Source of the DNA: Owenia fusiformis
Lineage: Eukaryota > Annelida > Polychaeta > Sabellida > Oweniidae
Direction of reading: 5' to 3'
NCBI GenBank assembly: GCA_903813345.2
Contig: CAIIXF020000012.1
Span: forward strand, 24,504,184 to 24,568,183
Length of the DNA stretch: 64,000 bases
Of the stretch, positions 13,801-20,395 are shown in pieces. The position numbers were made by a program, and so were the translations under genes. Each line of letters begins with the position of its first letter. The stretch's first letter is position 1. The notes beneath the pieces were generated by a model, which was given only the letters and a program-made list of their open reading frames with translations, was not told the DNA's origin and ran no database searches.

Positions 13801-15135
13801 CCCGGTCGACTGGGTACCTAACGTTCCTAGCAGGGTTACCAACTTTCAAAGTTCCACATTTTCCCCGATATATAGTAGCGAATTGACTTGACAGACTTAG
13901 CCTACCGAGTGCACTGCTGTTCGATATTTTTACCCTATACGAGACAGAGCACTTTTTAAAATAACCGATCCAGCAAACAGACACGTCCATGTCACGTTGC
14001 TCATAAGCAGCATATAAGTTCCTAGAAGACGTTGCGCATTTTCGTTCTTTATACATCGAGGCGACATAAACATGAGACATCTATTGATGGTATAAAAAGT
14101 ATGTAAAGTGTCTGTAAAGTTCGTTAGAGGTGTGGAAAACATAACAAACAGAAACGTTTGATTTTTTACTACATTGGACCATATGTGACGTAACTCAAAC
14201 GTTAAAATTCAACATTGTCAAAACAGGCTTTTAATATCAAAATATTACGTATTATTAACGTTAAAATTTAACGTTGTCGAAACGTTTTTTCGATTTGAAA
14301 TAACCTCAAAACGTGACGTCAATAATGGCGTTCATGGACCGTATTGATCTGACGTTATTTAAATATTCAGCAAAACGTCGATGGATGGTTGAATTTCAAC
14401 ATAGTGGAAATGGCTTCAAAATATTTGTGAGTTAAGGAAATGTTACAAAGACGTCAATATGTTCTCACTAAATCGGTTCATTACCGACGTTATTTTAACG
14501 TTAAAAGTTAATGTTGTCAAAACGTTCTTACGATATGAAATAACCTCAAAACGTGACGTCGAAAATAACATACATATATCGTTCAGATCCAACGTTATAA
14601 ATAAAAAAAATTCCTAACCCTGCTAGGAACGTTAAGTACCCGGTCACCCGTTTTTTTACACAAACCCCTAGGGTAGGCCTATATAGATCTAACCAAACCC
14701 GTCTGGCCCAGTTATCTACTCTCGATGTCGTAGATCTGGTCTACGAGGTCAGGAGTAGATAACTGGGCCAAACTGCTTTGGTTGATATAGGCCTAGATCT
14801 AGGCTAGGCTTTCAATTCAATGAATTTGCATTTAGAAATGGGAAACAGAATGCACCACTGAATTTGAATTGACTTGCAAACTGACTTGCAATTTTTAATC
14901 CTCAACATCTTTGCTTACCACATTCTACTTCAACCTCTTCTTCTTCCTCCCTTGTCTCTTTATAAAACAGTAAAGCGGGGCAATTTTCATCGGGAGTTTC
15001 GTTTAAAAATTTGGCGATGTCCCGCTCTGCTTCGCCATCGTCGCGGTCAAGTAAATCATCGAAAACTTCTTGTTCTTTGATGTCCAGTGCCAGGAAAACT
15101 CGACCCTGTATCCATTCTATTCTTGGATCATCCAT
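1728..15135 (-). CDS. DNAH10: Dynein axonemal heavy chain 10, N-terminal part (16 exons, runs off left edge)
   Basis: Heavy chain of the two-headed inner-arm dynein f/I1, an ATP-driven microtubule motor of motile cilia. Joined exons (14919-15135, 13356-13493, 12857-13005, 12249-12473, 11487-11619, 9874-10576, 9285-9366, 8847-8966, 8281-8528, 5895-6012, 5394-5570, 4891-5086, 4462-4515, 2912-2981, 2193-2451, 1728-1868) give 3,030 nt, 1,010 codons, all with GT/AG ends and matching phases. The product covers the acidic/lysine-rich N-terminus and the tail-dimerisation region DHC_N1 (about residues 300-900). Strings such as GPLAEIDYWRERNASLSAL, MVWIISRHYNRDERM, EEFYNIFGPELKAVTGDPKR and VPELARNVALQEEKY match my recollection of human DNAH10 rather than other dynein heavy chains. 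The motor domain (AAA1-6) lies outside the window. The family is about 4,500 residues, so roughly a fifth is present. Confidence 0.93.
2028..2612. repeat. Diverged direct duplication around exon 15
   Basis: About 2028-2101 and 2500-2612 share a run beginning with GCAAAATGTCA, then CCTGCCATT, CAGAT, CAAACACCAA and CACAAAAA. The copies flank exon 15. The right copy contains an internal expansion of CCACCA/AACCAC repeats. Confidence 0.55.
2193..2451 (-). CDS. DNAH10: DNAH10 exon 15
   Basis: YMEQIGNSVPELARNVALQE then EKYIKYVDGLRQMLARYHGV and SKRLNWNSLGINDFIGKCNA. These are conserved dynein tail strings, and their order agrees with the DNAH10 family. Phase 0 donor (GCG|gtaagt). Confidence 0.92.
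2912..2981 (-). CDS. DNAH10: DNAH10 exon 14
   Basis: 70 nt reading TQAEVKYLVDFDPQLAEIIAET, equivalent to AVFAINFSPALREIINETKY in vertebrates. Acceptor ttctag, donor gtaaga. Moves phase 1 to phase 2. Confidence 0.85.
3196..3280. repeat. 22-bp minisatellite, about four copies
   Basis: Unit GATTATGAGTTGAAAATTGTT, gradually diverging rightward, inside DNAH10 intron 13. AT-rich and non-coding. Confidence 0.75.
3734..3850. mobile_element. Small MITE with TA ends (mariner-type?)
   Basis: TACAGAGGTACCCCAAATAT on the left faces AATATTTGGGAACACCCTGTA on the right, so about 20 bp are inverted with a few mismatches. Both ends coincide with TA. TACAGGGTGT-type ends are common in Tc1/mariner MITEs. A further TACAGGGTGTCC lies at about 3898, just outside. 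The family call is an inference. Confidence 0.5.
4240..4296. repeat. 18-bp minisatellite, three copies
   Basis: GCAAATGACACATTAGC and close variants repeat three times in DNAH10 intron 13 (the same intron as the 22-bp array). Part of a long CA/ACA-rich stretch (4000-4450) without coding signal. Confidence 0.7.
4462..4515 (-). CDS. DNAH10: DNAH10 exon 13 (micro-exon, 54 nt)
   Basis: 18 codons reading GTVAVVVEDVDKVSSLTG, phase 1 to phase 1, with acceptor cagcag and donor gtaggt. Found by splice sites and phase alone. It restores the frame between exons 12 and 14 either way (length divisible by three), so it could be a cassette exon. No family match recalled for these residues. Confidence 0.65.
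4891..5086 (-). CDS. DNAH10: DNAH10 exon 12
   Basis: ARAHYLSVAKQMKVYEDIKY then EHWREHTEQVLPGLLKRNLL, ending in a Gly/Asp-rich loop (GGPTGPDD). Phase 1 donor (GATG|gtatgt). Confidence 0.9.
5394..5570 (-). CDS. DNAH10: DNAH10 exon 11
   Basis: 59 codons, phase 0: VDVMDQLFKEFREEPPIHKN then QPPAAGSINWEKSLFHRIKH. The PPxxxNxPPxAGxIxWxxSLF motif is conserved across dynein tails. Confidence 0.92.
5895..6012 (-). CDS. DNAH10: DNAH10 exon 10
   Basis: SAEGAFDMLLKFKHIRSREA then INSQLMKKFNDILTQYEKE. The FxxLxKFxxIxSR pattern is general for dynein heavy-chain tails. Phase 2 in, phase 0 out. Confidence 0.9.
6472..7131 (+). CDS. SGNH-hydrolase-like ORF inside DNAH10 intron 9
   Basis: A 219-aa uninterrupted ORF, antisense to DNAH10. 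It has a GDSL/SGNH esterase layout: block I LLFGHSL with Ser12 (His replaces the usual Asp), block III QLGGND (Gly84, Asn85) and block V KGIHLTNLG with His179. The acidic residue usually three before that His is not in place (AKGIH). SGNH domains of this kind occur in Ngaro/DIRS-type retrotransposons of marine animals, and the ORF has no introns, so a mobile-element origin is likely. No RT or tyrosine recombinase was seen next to it. It may be an isolated fragment or a retained retrogene; an intronic host gene is the alternative. Confidence 0.7.
   Translation: MSKLSVLLFGHSLIYWLDQYQGKFLKNLGLYSNQFDIAYCGIRGGTFEWTPKSRSRFQKKTLVAYLCEQMTLVNPQVVYLQLGGNDLDNYNFDIQKIFTAIKSVAQFIVEGYDNIRIVCIGHVFKRLQPKVGFDDFEKARLILNAKLSDLQGFHGKILVCPNNGFMNNTYGKYEAKGIHLTNLGNNCFAHNIRRELIAIRNSEYNLKLFYICSWFYMYM
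7365..7690. repeat. Tandem TGAATAGC repeats downstream of the SGNH ORF
   Basis: The motif CAGGGTTGGACTGTCCCTGA, followed by ATAGCATG, occurs at about 7361 and 7490. Related GGGAC(T/A)GGACTGAATAGCCC blocks lie at about 7442 and 7574, and another TGAATAGC at about 7660. The blocks alternate and look like a subterminal repeat region of the element that carries the SGNH ORF. Confidence 0.6.
8125..8210. repeat. Short interspersed repeat with TTCGCGG/CCGCGAA arms
   Basis: AATTCGCGGG, TTTCGCGGAT, CCCGCGAATA and GCGAAAATATA form an imperfect hairpin with high CpG in AT-rich surroundings, a pattern of small dispersed elements in marine invertebrates. No coding potential. Confidence 0.4.
8281..8528 (-). 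CDS. DNAH10: DNAH10 exon 9
   Basis: VLEEFYNIFGPELKAVTGDP then KRIEDVLKRVDLLVKPIEEV, 82 codons plus 2 nt. This is among the most strongly DNAH10-specific strings in the window. The intron after it is 2.3 kb long and contains the SGNH ORF on the other strand. Confidence 0.92.
8847..8966 (-). CDS. DNAH10: DNAH10 exon 8
   Basis: 40 codons, phase 0: VRAKIEASGRDSRWEFDRKK then LFERTDYMASICADLYNVAQ. Near-identical in pattern to vertebrate DNAH10. Acceptor ctag and donor gtactt. Confidence 0.9.
9285..9366 (-). CDS. DNAH10: DNAH10 exon 7
   Basis: 82 nt, phase 2 to phase 0: DNNVEQVKRKTSEARKMLELWKDSYFE. Matches the segment after LRTLFKE in vertebrate DNAH10 (TLEARNTLRLWKKAYFDT). Flanked by tttcag and gtaaat. 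Confidence 0.88.
9874..10576 (-). CDS. DNAH10: DNAH10 exon 6 (core of DHC_N1)
   Basis: The longest exon, 703 nt. Encodes GAEEEAEEAPVNIQESK, then RDEFLINMQKFASSINRTIQQIEGEV, GPLAEIDYWRERNASLSAL and MVWIISRHYNRDERMVPLME, the signature of the N-terminal dynein tail domain. Its acceptor sits directly at the edge of a 54-bp minisatellite. Open reading continues into the repeat (MIETSYLNPFMYP), but the phase-1 join to exon 5 gives a better match to the family. Confidence 0.93.
10578..11010. repeat. 54-bp minisatellite abutting the DNAH10 exon 6 acceptor
   Basis: About eight copies of a unit containing GGATTTAGATAAGATGTTTC, then AATCATATGAGAT and a run of A. Copies alternate between GGATACAT and GGAAACAT starts. 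On the gene strand each unit is T/C-rich, and the first lies across the exon 6 acceptor, so it forms the polypyrimidine region of that splice site. Confidence 0.85.
11487..11619 (-). CDS. DNAH10: DNAH10 exon 5
   Basis: Begins VFMPLLSYHQNK, then a Ser/Thr/Gln-rich linker ending VSVVSQQ, phase 1 donor (CAGG|gtaaga). Its 5' boundary (acceptor plus first coding bases) is duplicated about 115 bp upstream in intron 4; see the separate repeat entry. Confidence 0.85.
11603..11775. repeat. Duplicated exon 5 boundary of DNAH10
   Basis: A run of about 57 bp beginning GCAAGGGCATGAATACCTGG occurs at about 11603-11659 (spanning the real exon 5 acceptor) and again at about 11718-11774 in intron 4. Between them is GGGGTGATCCAAAAGTATTG, which resembles a mariner-type terminus. 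The second copy contains an acceptor AG and 17 exon bases but no following exon. Confidence 0.7.
12249..12473 (-). CDS. DNAH10: DNAH10 exon 4
   Basis: 75 codons, phase 0 at both ends. Contains YFLRNSPGMVPLPNTVEEACRELPELIEVGILNG, equivalent to the VFFLRN...MPETLEYGIIN segment of vertebrate DNAH10. This is the first clearly conserved part of the tail. Confidence 0.9.
12857..13005 (-). CDS. DNAH10: DNAH10 exon 3
   Basis: Lysine runs, then KEEEEVKEEKPETPKPEPEEAVEPENEEPRAPLT. The donor is ACA|gtaggt at 12855-12856; a cryptic gt four bases further into the intron would leave the wrong phase for exon 4. Likely a disordered linker. Confidence 0.82.
13356..13493 (-). CDS. DNAH10: DNAH10 exon 2
   Basis: 46 codons, phase 1 to phase 1, flanked by tttcag and gtaggg. 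Encodes a Pro/Glu-rich low-complexity stretch (EPEPTPEPIEEPQAP) that ends in Lys/Gly. Likely disordered. It continues the acidic N-terminus from exon 1 in frame. Confidence 0.85.
13761..14668. mobile_element. 908-bp hAT-like MITE in DNAH10 intron 1
   Basis: The left end GGGGTTTGTGTAAAAAACTG and right end ...TTTTTTTACACAAACCCC are inverted; inverted similarity continues through CCGGGTA and CCTAACGTTCCTAGCAGGGT. The flanks both read TAGGGTA (13754-13760 and 14669-14675). A shared CC makes the duplication readable as 7-9 bp, compatible with the 8-bp duplication of hAT elements. The interior holds several AACGTTAAAATT...GTTGTC(A/G)AAACG repeats with CpG. No transposase ORF, so non-autonomous. Confidence 0.8.
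14676..14815. repeat. Hairpin next to the hAT-like MITE
   Basis: GGCCCAGTTATCTACT and its exact reverse complement AGTAGATAACTGGGCC face each other around a loop of about 33 bp. Outer TAGGCCTATA/TATAGGCCTA sequences extend the symmetry. Likely a small palindromic element. Confidence 0.65.
14919..15135 (-). CDS. DNAH10: DNAH10 exon 1 (start codon)
   Basis: The start MDDPRIEWIQGRVFLALDI is the first ATG of an open exon that ends in a run of glutamates (EEEEEVEVEC). The donor is GTG|gtaagc on the minus strand, leaving phase 1. The 72 residues are acidic, as is usual ahead of the DNAH10 tail. A 5' UTR presumably extends right of 15135. Confidence 0.88.
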
Positions 15136-15474
15136 TTTACATTAATTTATCACAGATATGTTCATTATTTCACGAATATTGTAACATTTTTTAGTTTTCA
15201 ACTTTTTCAAAGATTATGGCCTGTTCACTTCATTAGAACGCGCACTGACTTCTGAATGCGCAAAAGAAAATAATTCAAGCAGACATAATTACATTTGATT
15301 CAACAGAGATAGTGAGTTTTTTCACTCATCTTTGACCAAACATATATAATGAGAATACTTTTATGATGTTTCAAGTCTATTTGATATCATAAATACACAT
15401 AGCGGATTAATATTTCTTTAATTGTGAAAAGGCTTGACGACAGGGTCTATTTTACCTCCATTTTAATCACCAGG

Positions 15475-15515
15475 CTAGGTCACATGACTGGTCACGTGAT
15501 CCTCAAAATGGCGAT
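15475..15515. promoter_or_regulatory. Candidate promoter motifs between DNAH10 and ASPHD gene
   Basis: GGTCACATGACTGGTCACGTGATC at about 15478-15501 contains an E-box palindrome (CACGTG), followed by AAAATGGCG at about 15506-15513, a YY1-type start-site motif in plus orientation. It lies 340 bp upstream of the DNAH10 ATG and on the side of the ASPHD gene. Motif reading only. Confidence 0.4.
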
Positions 15516-15543
15516 GGAATAGAGATAAACAAAGACGTGTCAT

Positions 15544-16312
15544 TTAAGGTCTCATGGAAGTTAACAGGAAGTGACAAAACAAAAAATGACAAAGCCATGC
15601 TGGATTTTGAAAAATTTTTGAACCAAGATAACAGAGTTCTGTTTGGACCTCCAGTCAGTTTAACTAGTCTAGTTCCACATATCATTACATGACCAGGAAC
15701 ACAGTTGAAATGGTCAGAATGACCATAAACATGATAGAATAACCTTTTCAGCCCTCTGAAAATGTGACTAAAAAATAGCTAAGAGTAGGTGCTCAGGAAA
15801 GGTCACTGAACAGAATCTTTTGACTTTTTCAGAAAATGTGCCCAATATATTGATCTAAATGATACAATTCAAAAAAATTTGATATCATTCTTAGAAAAAG
15901 AAAAAATTGAAAAAAACTGAATTGAAAATCGATCTATTTTCCTTTTTACTACAGCCATTATTGTTTCAGACAATTTTTTAAAATTTCAAAGATTGTGTCA
16001 TTTAGAGCAATATATTGGACACATATTCTGAAAAAATCAAAAGATTCTGTTCATTGACCTTTCCTGAGCACCTACTTTTAGCTATTTTTCAGTCACATTT
16101 TCAGAGGGCTAAAAAGGTTATTTTATCATGTTTATGGTCATTCTGACCCTTTCAATTGTGTTCCTGGTCATGTAAATGATATTTGGAACTAGTTAAACTG
16201 ACTGGAGGTCCAAACAGAACTCTGTTATCTTGGTTCAAAAAATTTTCAAAATCCAGCATGGCTTTGTCATTTTTTGTTTTGTCATTTCCTGTTAACTTCC
16301 ATGAGACCTTAA
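15544..16312. mobile_element. Palindromic TTAA element between the two genes
   Basis: Arms of about 340 bp (15544-15885 and 15970-16312) are near-perfect inverted copies around an AT-rich core of about 85 bp. Ends read TTAAGGTCTCATGG and CCATGAGACCTTAA, giving TTAA on both sides as for piggyBac or Kolobok insertions. The right arm is open in the frame of the ASPHD exon, which makes a spurious upstream ATG at 16183. Confidence 0.8.
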
Positions 16313-16377
16313 ACATCTACTATTATTCCAATAAATCATCTTCCTATTTATCTAACAGTGTGTGTCAACGAAAAGAT

Positions 16378-17065
16378 ATGTTACAGGAATATCAATGGCT
16401 TTTTTGGCCTGTTGTTGGAACTCTAATTTTGGCCGTTGCCATTGTGAAAGGCTTTGCAAAATCAATCAATGGTGAAAAGGAATCTGGAGATGAAATTGAT
16501 GACACTCACACGCAATGCAAGTCAGAAGCCTGTGTACGGTGTAACACTTACAAAAATGTATTGGGCGTGGCATATAAACGACTGAAACATTACAACTCAA
16601 ACCAACAAAGCGAATTGTTGCGAATCCACGAAGCAATTGCTGTGGATGCTGACCAGGAAAAAAAATTTGAAGTAAAATTACAATGCCCAAATGTTCTTTA
16701 TATACCAGGACTTACAGCAAAACCCTGGTGGGAATGTACAAGGCAAGATATGGAAGTTATCATTCAAAACAACATCAAGGACATCCGTGATGAGTATATG
16801 AACGTTTCGACAAGTGATGATGGTTGGCTTTTGAACACAACTCCGACTGGATCATGGAACGTATTTCATTTAATGAACCAAGGATCCTTCATAGAGGCCA
16901 ATTGTCAGAAGTGCCCTTTGACAACTCAAGTGATTAATTTGGTGGAAGATCTGATGGTTGGGAATGTATTTGGAAATGCCTGTTTCTCTGTTCTACACCC
17001 TGGTACCCACATAACTCCCCATTATGGCCCAACAAATGCTAGACTTAGGTTTCATATTCCAGTTG
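16378..17065 (+). CDS. ASPHD-type gene, coding exon 1
   Basis: 229 codons plus 1 nt. Starts MLQEYQWLFWPVV. A cag at about 16356-16358 could be an acceptor for a non-coding upstream exon. Carries the anchor, the cysteine motif, KPWW and the first half of the catalytic fold. The GTAAGT donor at 17066 is the first of three candidates. Confidence 0.85.
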
Positions 17066-17836
17066 GTAAGTCATGTAAAATGGTTTGGAATGTATTTGGC
17101 AATGCCTGTTTCTCCGTTCTACACCCTGGTACCCACATAACTCCCCATTATGGCCCAACAAATGCTAGACTTAGGTGTCATATCCCAGTTGGTACATGTA
17201 AGTCATGTAAAATGGTTGGGAATGTATTTGGCAATGCCTGTTTCTCTGTTCTACACCCTGGTACTCACATAACTCCCCATTATGGCCCAACAAATGCTAG
17301 ACTTAGGTGTCATATCCCAGTTGGTAAGTTATGTAAAAAGGGATTTTGCCATGAGACATGTTATTAATTTCTCACAAATTCAGTCATTCTATAGAAAATA
17401 CTCTTTACTATGGCAAAACTAAACCATATACTCCCATGTGGCACTCAATAGTCTTCATTTTATACACACTATACAGTTTGATAATGCTGCACTCATAGAA
17501 CAGAAATAAAGTAAATATAGCAAGCCATAATATGTCAATTAAAATAGAACACAATGTAGACCTTTATGTACATTTGATATTTTTATGTAATTTATTTTAC
17601 TTCTATCTTCAGGAGAGTTTAGACCAAGTGGGTGTTATCTCACTGTAGCCAAGGACAAGAGAGAATGTTGGTTAGATGATGGATGTGTCTTCTTTGATGA
17701 CAGTTTTCTCCATGAAGCTATACATGAAGGCATAGATTCAGAGCCCAGGGCAGTGTTGATCTTGGACTTATGGCACCCTGATATTAATAAAGCAGAGAGG
17801 GATGCTTTAAATTACATATTCAGTCCTAATGCCTGA
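16378..17836 (+). CDS. Aspartate beta-hydroxylase domain-containing protein (ASPHD-type)
   Basis: Two coding exons, 16378-17065 and 17613-17836, joined in phase 1 (GTTG|gtaagt, ttcag|GAGAG), give 303 residues. Layout matches ASPHD2/ASPHD1: N-terminal membrane anchor (about residues 6-24, FWPVVGTLILAVAIVKGFA), a CxxxxCVRC cysteine motif, then the AspH fold with SVLHPGTHITPHYGPTNARL (His215 is the first Fe ligand, Arg in RLR for 2-oxoglutarate), DDSFLHEAIHEG (second Fe His) and the family ending VDLWHP-type LDLWHPDINKAERDALNYIF. Predicted type II membrane 2-oxoglutarate oxygenase; its substrate is unknown. The start at 16378 is chosen because it places the anchor at the N-terminus and lies outside the TTAA element. 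The end of the first exon is triplicated. Confidence 0.88.
16958..17335 (+). repeat. In-frame triplication of the ASPHD exon end with its donor
   Basis: A block of 126-132 bp starting GGAATGTATTTGG occurs at 16961, 17087 and 17219. Each copy encodes NVFGNACFSVLHPGTHITPH then YGPTNARLRxHIPVG, followed by a candidate donor (GTAAGT, GTACAT, GTAAGT) and about 20 bp of former intron that also reads without stop. Both period lengths are multiples of three. Copies differ by a few substitutions (Phe/Cys before HIPVG) and a 6-bp insertion. Confidence 0.92.
17613..17836 (+). CDS. ASPHD-type gene, last coding exon
   Basis: EFRPSGCYLTVAKDKRECWL then DDGCVFFDDSFLHEAIHEGI, ending SPNA and TGA at 17834. 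Acceptor ctatcttcag. Supplies the second iron-binding His and the C-terminal strand with WHP. Confidence 0.9.
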
Positions 17837-19278
17837 CCATTCATTTTTTCCAGTGGCAGACTAATAGTTTTTAAGAGGGGGGGGGGGGGTTCAGATGAGA
17901 CATTTCGAACCTGATTATTTGAACACAGAGGTATAATTTTGGATTTTCTTTTAGTCTTAGACTTTTAGTCAAGCAATACTATTTTCTTACAAAAAGAAAA
18001 ATCTTTTGGCCTTTGTTACAGACAGTTTTAGAAAAATACATATTACTGTGTAGGCCTAATGAATGCATCGTCGCTTTCCACTGGGTCTAGAGGTAGGAAC
18101 AATCGAAACCTTGTGAATCAAGATGTAATGAATGAAGATTTCAAACTATTGGTCTTAAGCAAAGCAAATAATTCTGTATATGAGCCAGGCCACAGGAAAA
18201 GGGGTCTTATCACAGATTTTTTCAATATTCTTATTTTTTGTTTATCTTAAAAAAAAACAAAGAGACATTTCAAATTATGTTTTAACAATTTTTCCTTGCA
18301 TATATAGACCAAAATGTCGGATTTGAATTTAGCACATTTCCCTCTTAATTTTGGGCACAATTTTGGCTCTGTAGAACAATTTTAATCTTTGTGATAAGAC
18401 CGGTTTTCCTATGACCAGGCTCATATATACTTGGATTATTTCCCAAATGGCCTTTTAATAAATATGGTGGATGGCCTTTGTGTGATGTAGTATCATCTCC
18501 TTATACTAATACAGTAGGCTGTAACATTACTGCTGTTGTGTAAATGAATCTCATGACATTCATTAAAGATGTCACACTGAGTCAATTTGGCTGTTAGAAC
18601 ATTATTATGTTGGGTGCCACAAATTACCACACTGAGTCAATGCTTCCTGCCTATTAAGAGGTTTGAATCTCATTGAAATTCAGAGGCACGGAAGGATATT
18701 ACAATTGATGTGTTTTGTTCAAATTTCAAATTATGAATTTGAAATATATTTATTATTATAAATTATCCAAGACCTGTTTTATCTGAAGAGGGCTTCAAAT
18801 TTCAAATATATTATGAATTTCAAATATATTTATTATTATCAATTATTCAAGACCTGTGTTGTTTTATCTGAAGAGGGCTCCCCGAGGGGGGGGGGTGAGG
18901 TCCCATTTGTCAATTTTAAAATAAAAAATTCGTCATTTGAAGTAGCATCTGAGACTTACGCAGAAATGATGGTATCTGATGTTGTTACATGCAAGTCTTG
19001 CACCATAGCTCTTGATTAAGCTATCTGCTTCTTATGGGGGATGTTTGAGAGGGGTACAGGACATTAGCAAGATACATAAAAGCATTATTAATCAACATCT
19101 TGTACTTTAGCAGTTTACTTGTTGGACGGCACTCTGGCATCATGTGTATATATAGGTTGAAGCTGTCACTTTTCAATCTTATTAGACAATACTCAGATTT
19201 GGGTAAGTAGTTACCAGTTTCACCACCAGGTGGCTCATTTGGGTCAGATAGCATGGCAGGTAAAGAAGAAAGTTCCAT
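17837..19278. other. Downstream of ASPHD gene: no gene seen
   Basis: Contains a G run at about 17876, a MITE-like inverted repeat (18178-18427), a roughly 80-bp direct duplication (about 18725-18860, rich in TTCAAAT/ATTTGAAAT and ending CTGAAGAGGGCT) and the left copy of a duplicated segment from about 19190. AATAAA at about 18455 could end the ASPHD transcript. Confidence 0.5.
18178..18427. mobile_element. 250-bp MITE with long inverted ends
   Basis: ATATGAGCCAGGCCACAGGAAA on the left and TTTTCCTATGACCAGGCTCATAT on the right are inverted over about 40 bp, continuing through GGTCTTATCACA. The ends adjoin TA dinucleotides, which suggests a Tc1/mariner-type MITE. No ORF. Confidence 0.6.
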
Positions 19279-20395
19279 TTAAGGTACATCTGGAAAGTAA
19301 CATTTTGGTAAAAAATTGCTATACCTGCACATGTTATTTTCTGGTACGAAATAAAGTATGAAGGCATGTGTCAATTTCCTTGCTTTTTTCAGGAAAGTAT
19401 CATTACATTGTCTTCTTTTAGAATATCTGGTAGGGGTTCAATGGGAACTCCAGGAAATTCTGATATTTCACACTTTCTATTTTTCCAAATTTTCTTTCAA
19501 AGTTTCCAGACAACACAGAAGCTTCCATTGAACTGTTTCCAGATATTCTAAAAGTAAACAGTGTAACGATACTTTCCTGAAAAAAGCAAGGAATTACACA
19601 CATGACTTCATACTTAATTTTGTACCAGAAAATAACATGTGCAGGTATAGCAATTATTTACCAAAATGTTACTTTCCAGCTGAACCTTAACTAAATATTT
19701 ATCAGTTGTATTGGTTCAATTTTTATATCACCCTTATGTATCTAGTCTAGTTATGCAAATTTAAATATGTCCAGTAAAAGAAAATATTATCTGTCCAATA
19801 CAAGAAAAGATATTTCACTTTTGTGATTTTATAACATTGGGGCTATGGGGAATCTCCCCGAACTAGAAGTCACATTATCAAAAAGATAAAAGGATAGGTA
19901 TCGATATGGTGAACTGAATTCAACAATGTTTTTCTCTTAAACCAATTATTGAACACATTCTGTAAAAACACTGTCCTTTCATTATGTTATGTTGACTGAT
20001 TGGCAACAATGTAATGCAAAAATTATTTATATATATTTTATATAACTGTTTTTGTTAACATTTTTTCTTTTTTAGTGCAATTGTTTTTTTGTTCCTTTCT
20101 ACCAATTACTCAGATGCGAGTAGGTAGTTACCAGTTTCGCCACCAGGTGGCTGACTCGGGGGAAATAACATGGCAGGGTATTACAAAATTCCCTTAAACT
20201 TGAATATTCATCAGTTTGAGTGGTTCACTATTCATATTACCCTTATGTATCTGATAGTTATACAGATTAAAATATGTCCAGTAAAAGAAAATATTATCTG
20301 CCCAACACAAGAAAAGATATTTCCATTTTTGTGATATTACAACATGGGGGCTATGGGGAATCTCCCCGACCTAGAAGTCACATTTTCAAAGAAAA
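19190..20395. repeat. Diverged tandem duplication, one copy carrying a TTAA insertion
   Basis: GTAGTTACCAGTTTC...CCACCAGGTGGCT...CATGGCAGG occurs at about 19205 and 20128. ATATGTCCAGTAAAAGAAAA and GGGGAATCTCCCCGA occur at about 19765-19860 and 20273-20370. The two halves are offset by different amounts because copy 1 contains the 19279-19690 element. Confidence 0.8.
19279..19690. mobile_element. Palindromic TTAA element, about 0.4 kb
   Basis: Ends TTAAGGTACATCTGGAAAGT and ACTTTCCAGCTGAACCTTAA; the arms run to the centre near 19490. TTAA occurs on both sides, and the unoccupied sister site has a single TTAA at 20194-20197. Same TTAAGG/CCTTAA ends as the element at 15544-16312, so perhaps one family (piggyBac- or Kolobok-type). 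No ORF. Confidence 0.82.

Noticed and set aside
13694-14142. ORFs of 128 and 70 aa in DNAH10 intron 1
   Set aside because: They lie across the hAT-like MITE and its flank, overlap each other in different frames and resemble no family.
16183-16377. Upstream in-frame ATG (16183) extending the ASPHD-type protein by 65 residues
   Set aside because: The extension lies almost wholly in the right arm of the palindromic TTAA element, and its sequence is mirrored at 15503-15685. The anchor-first start at 16378 fits the family.
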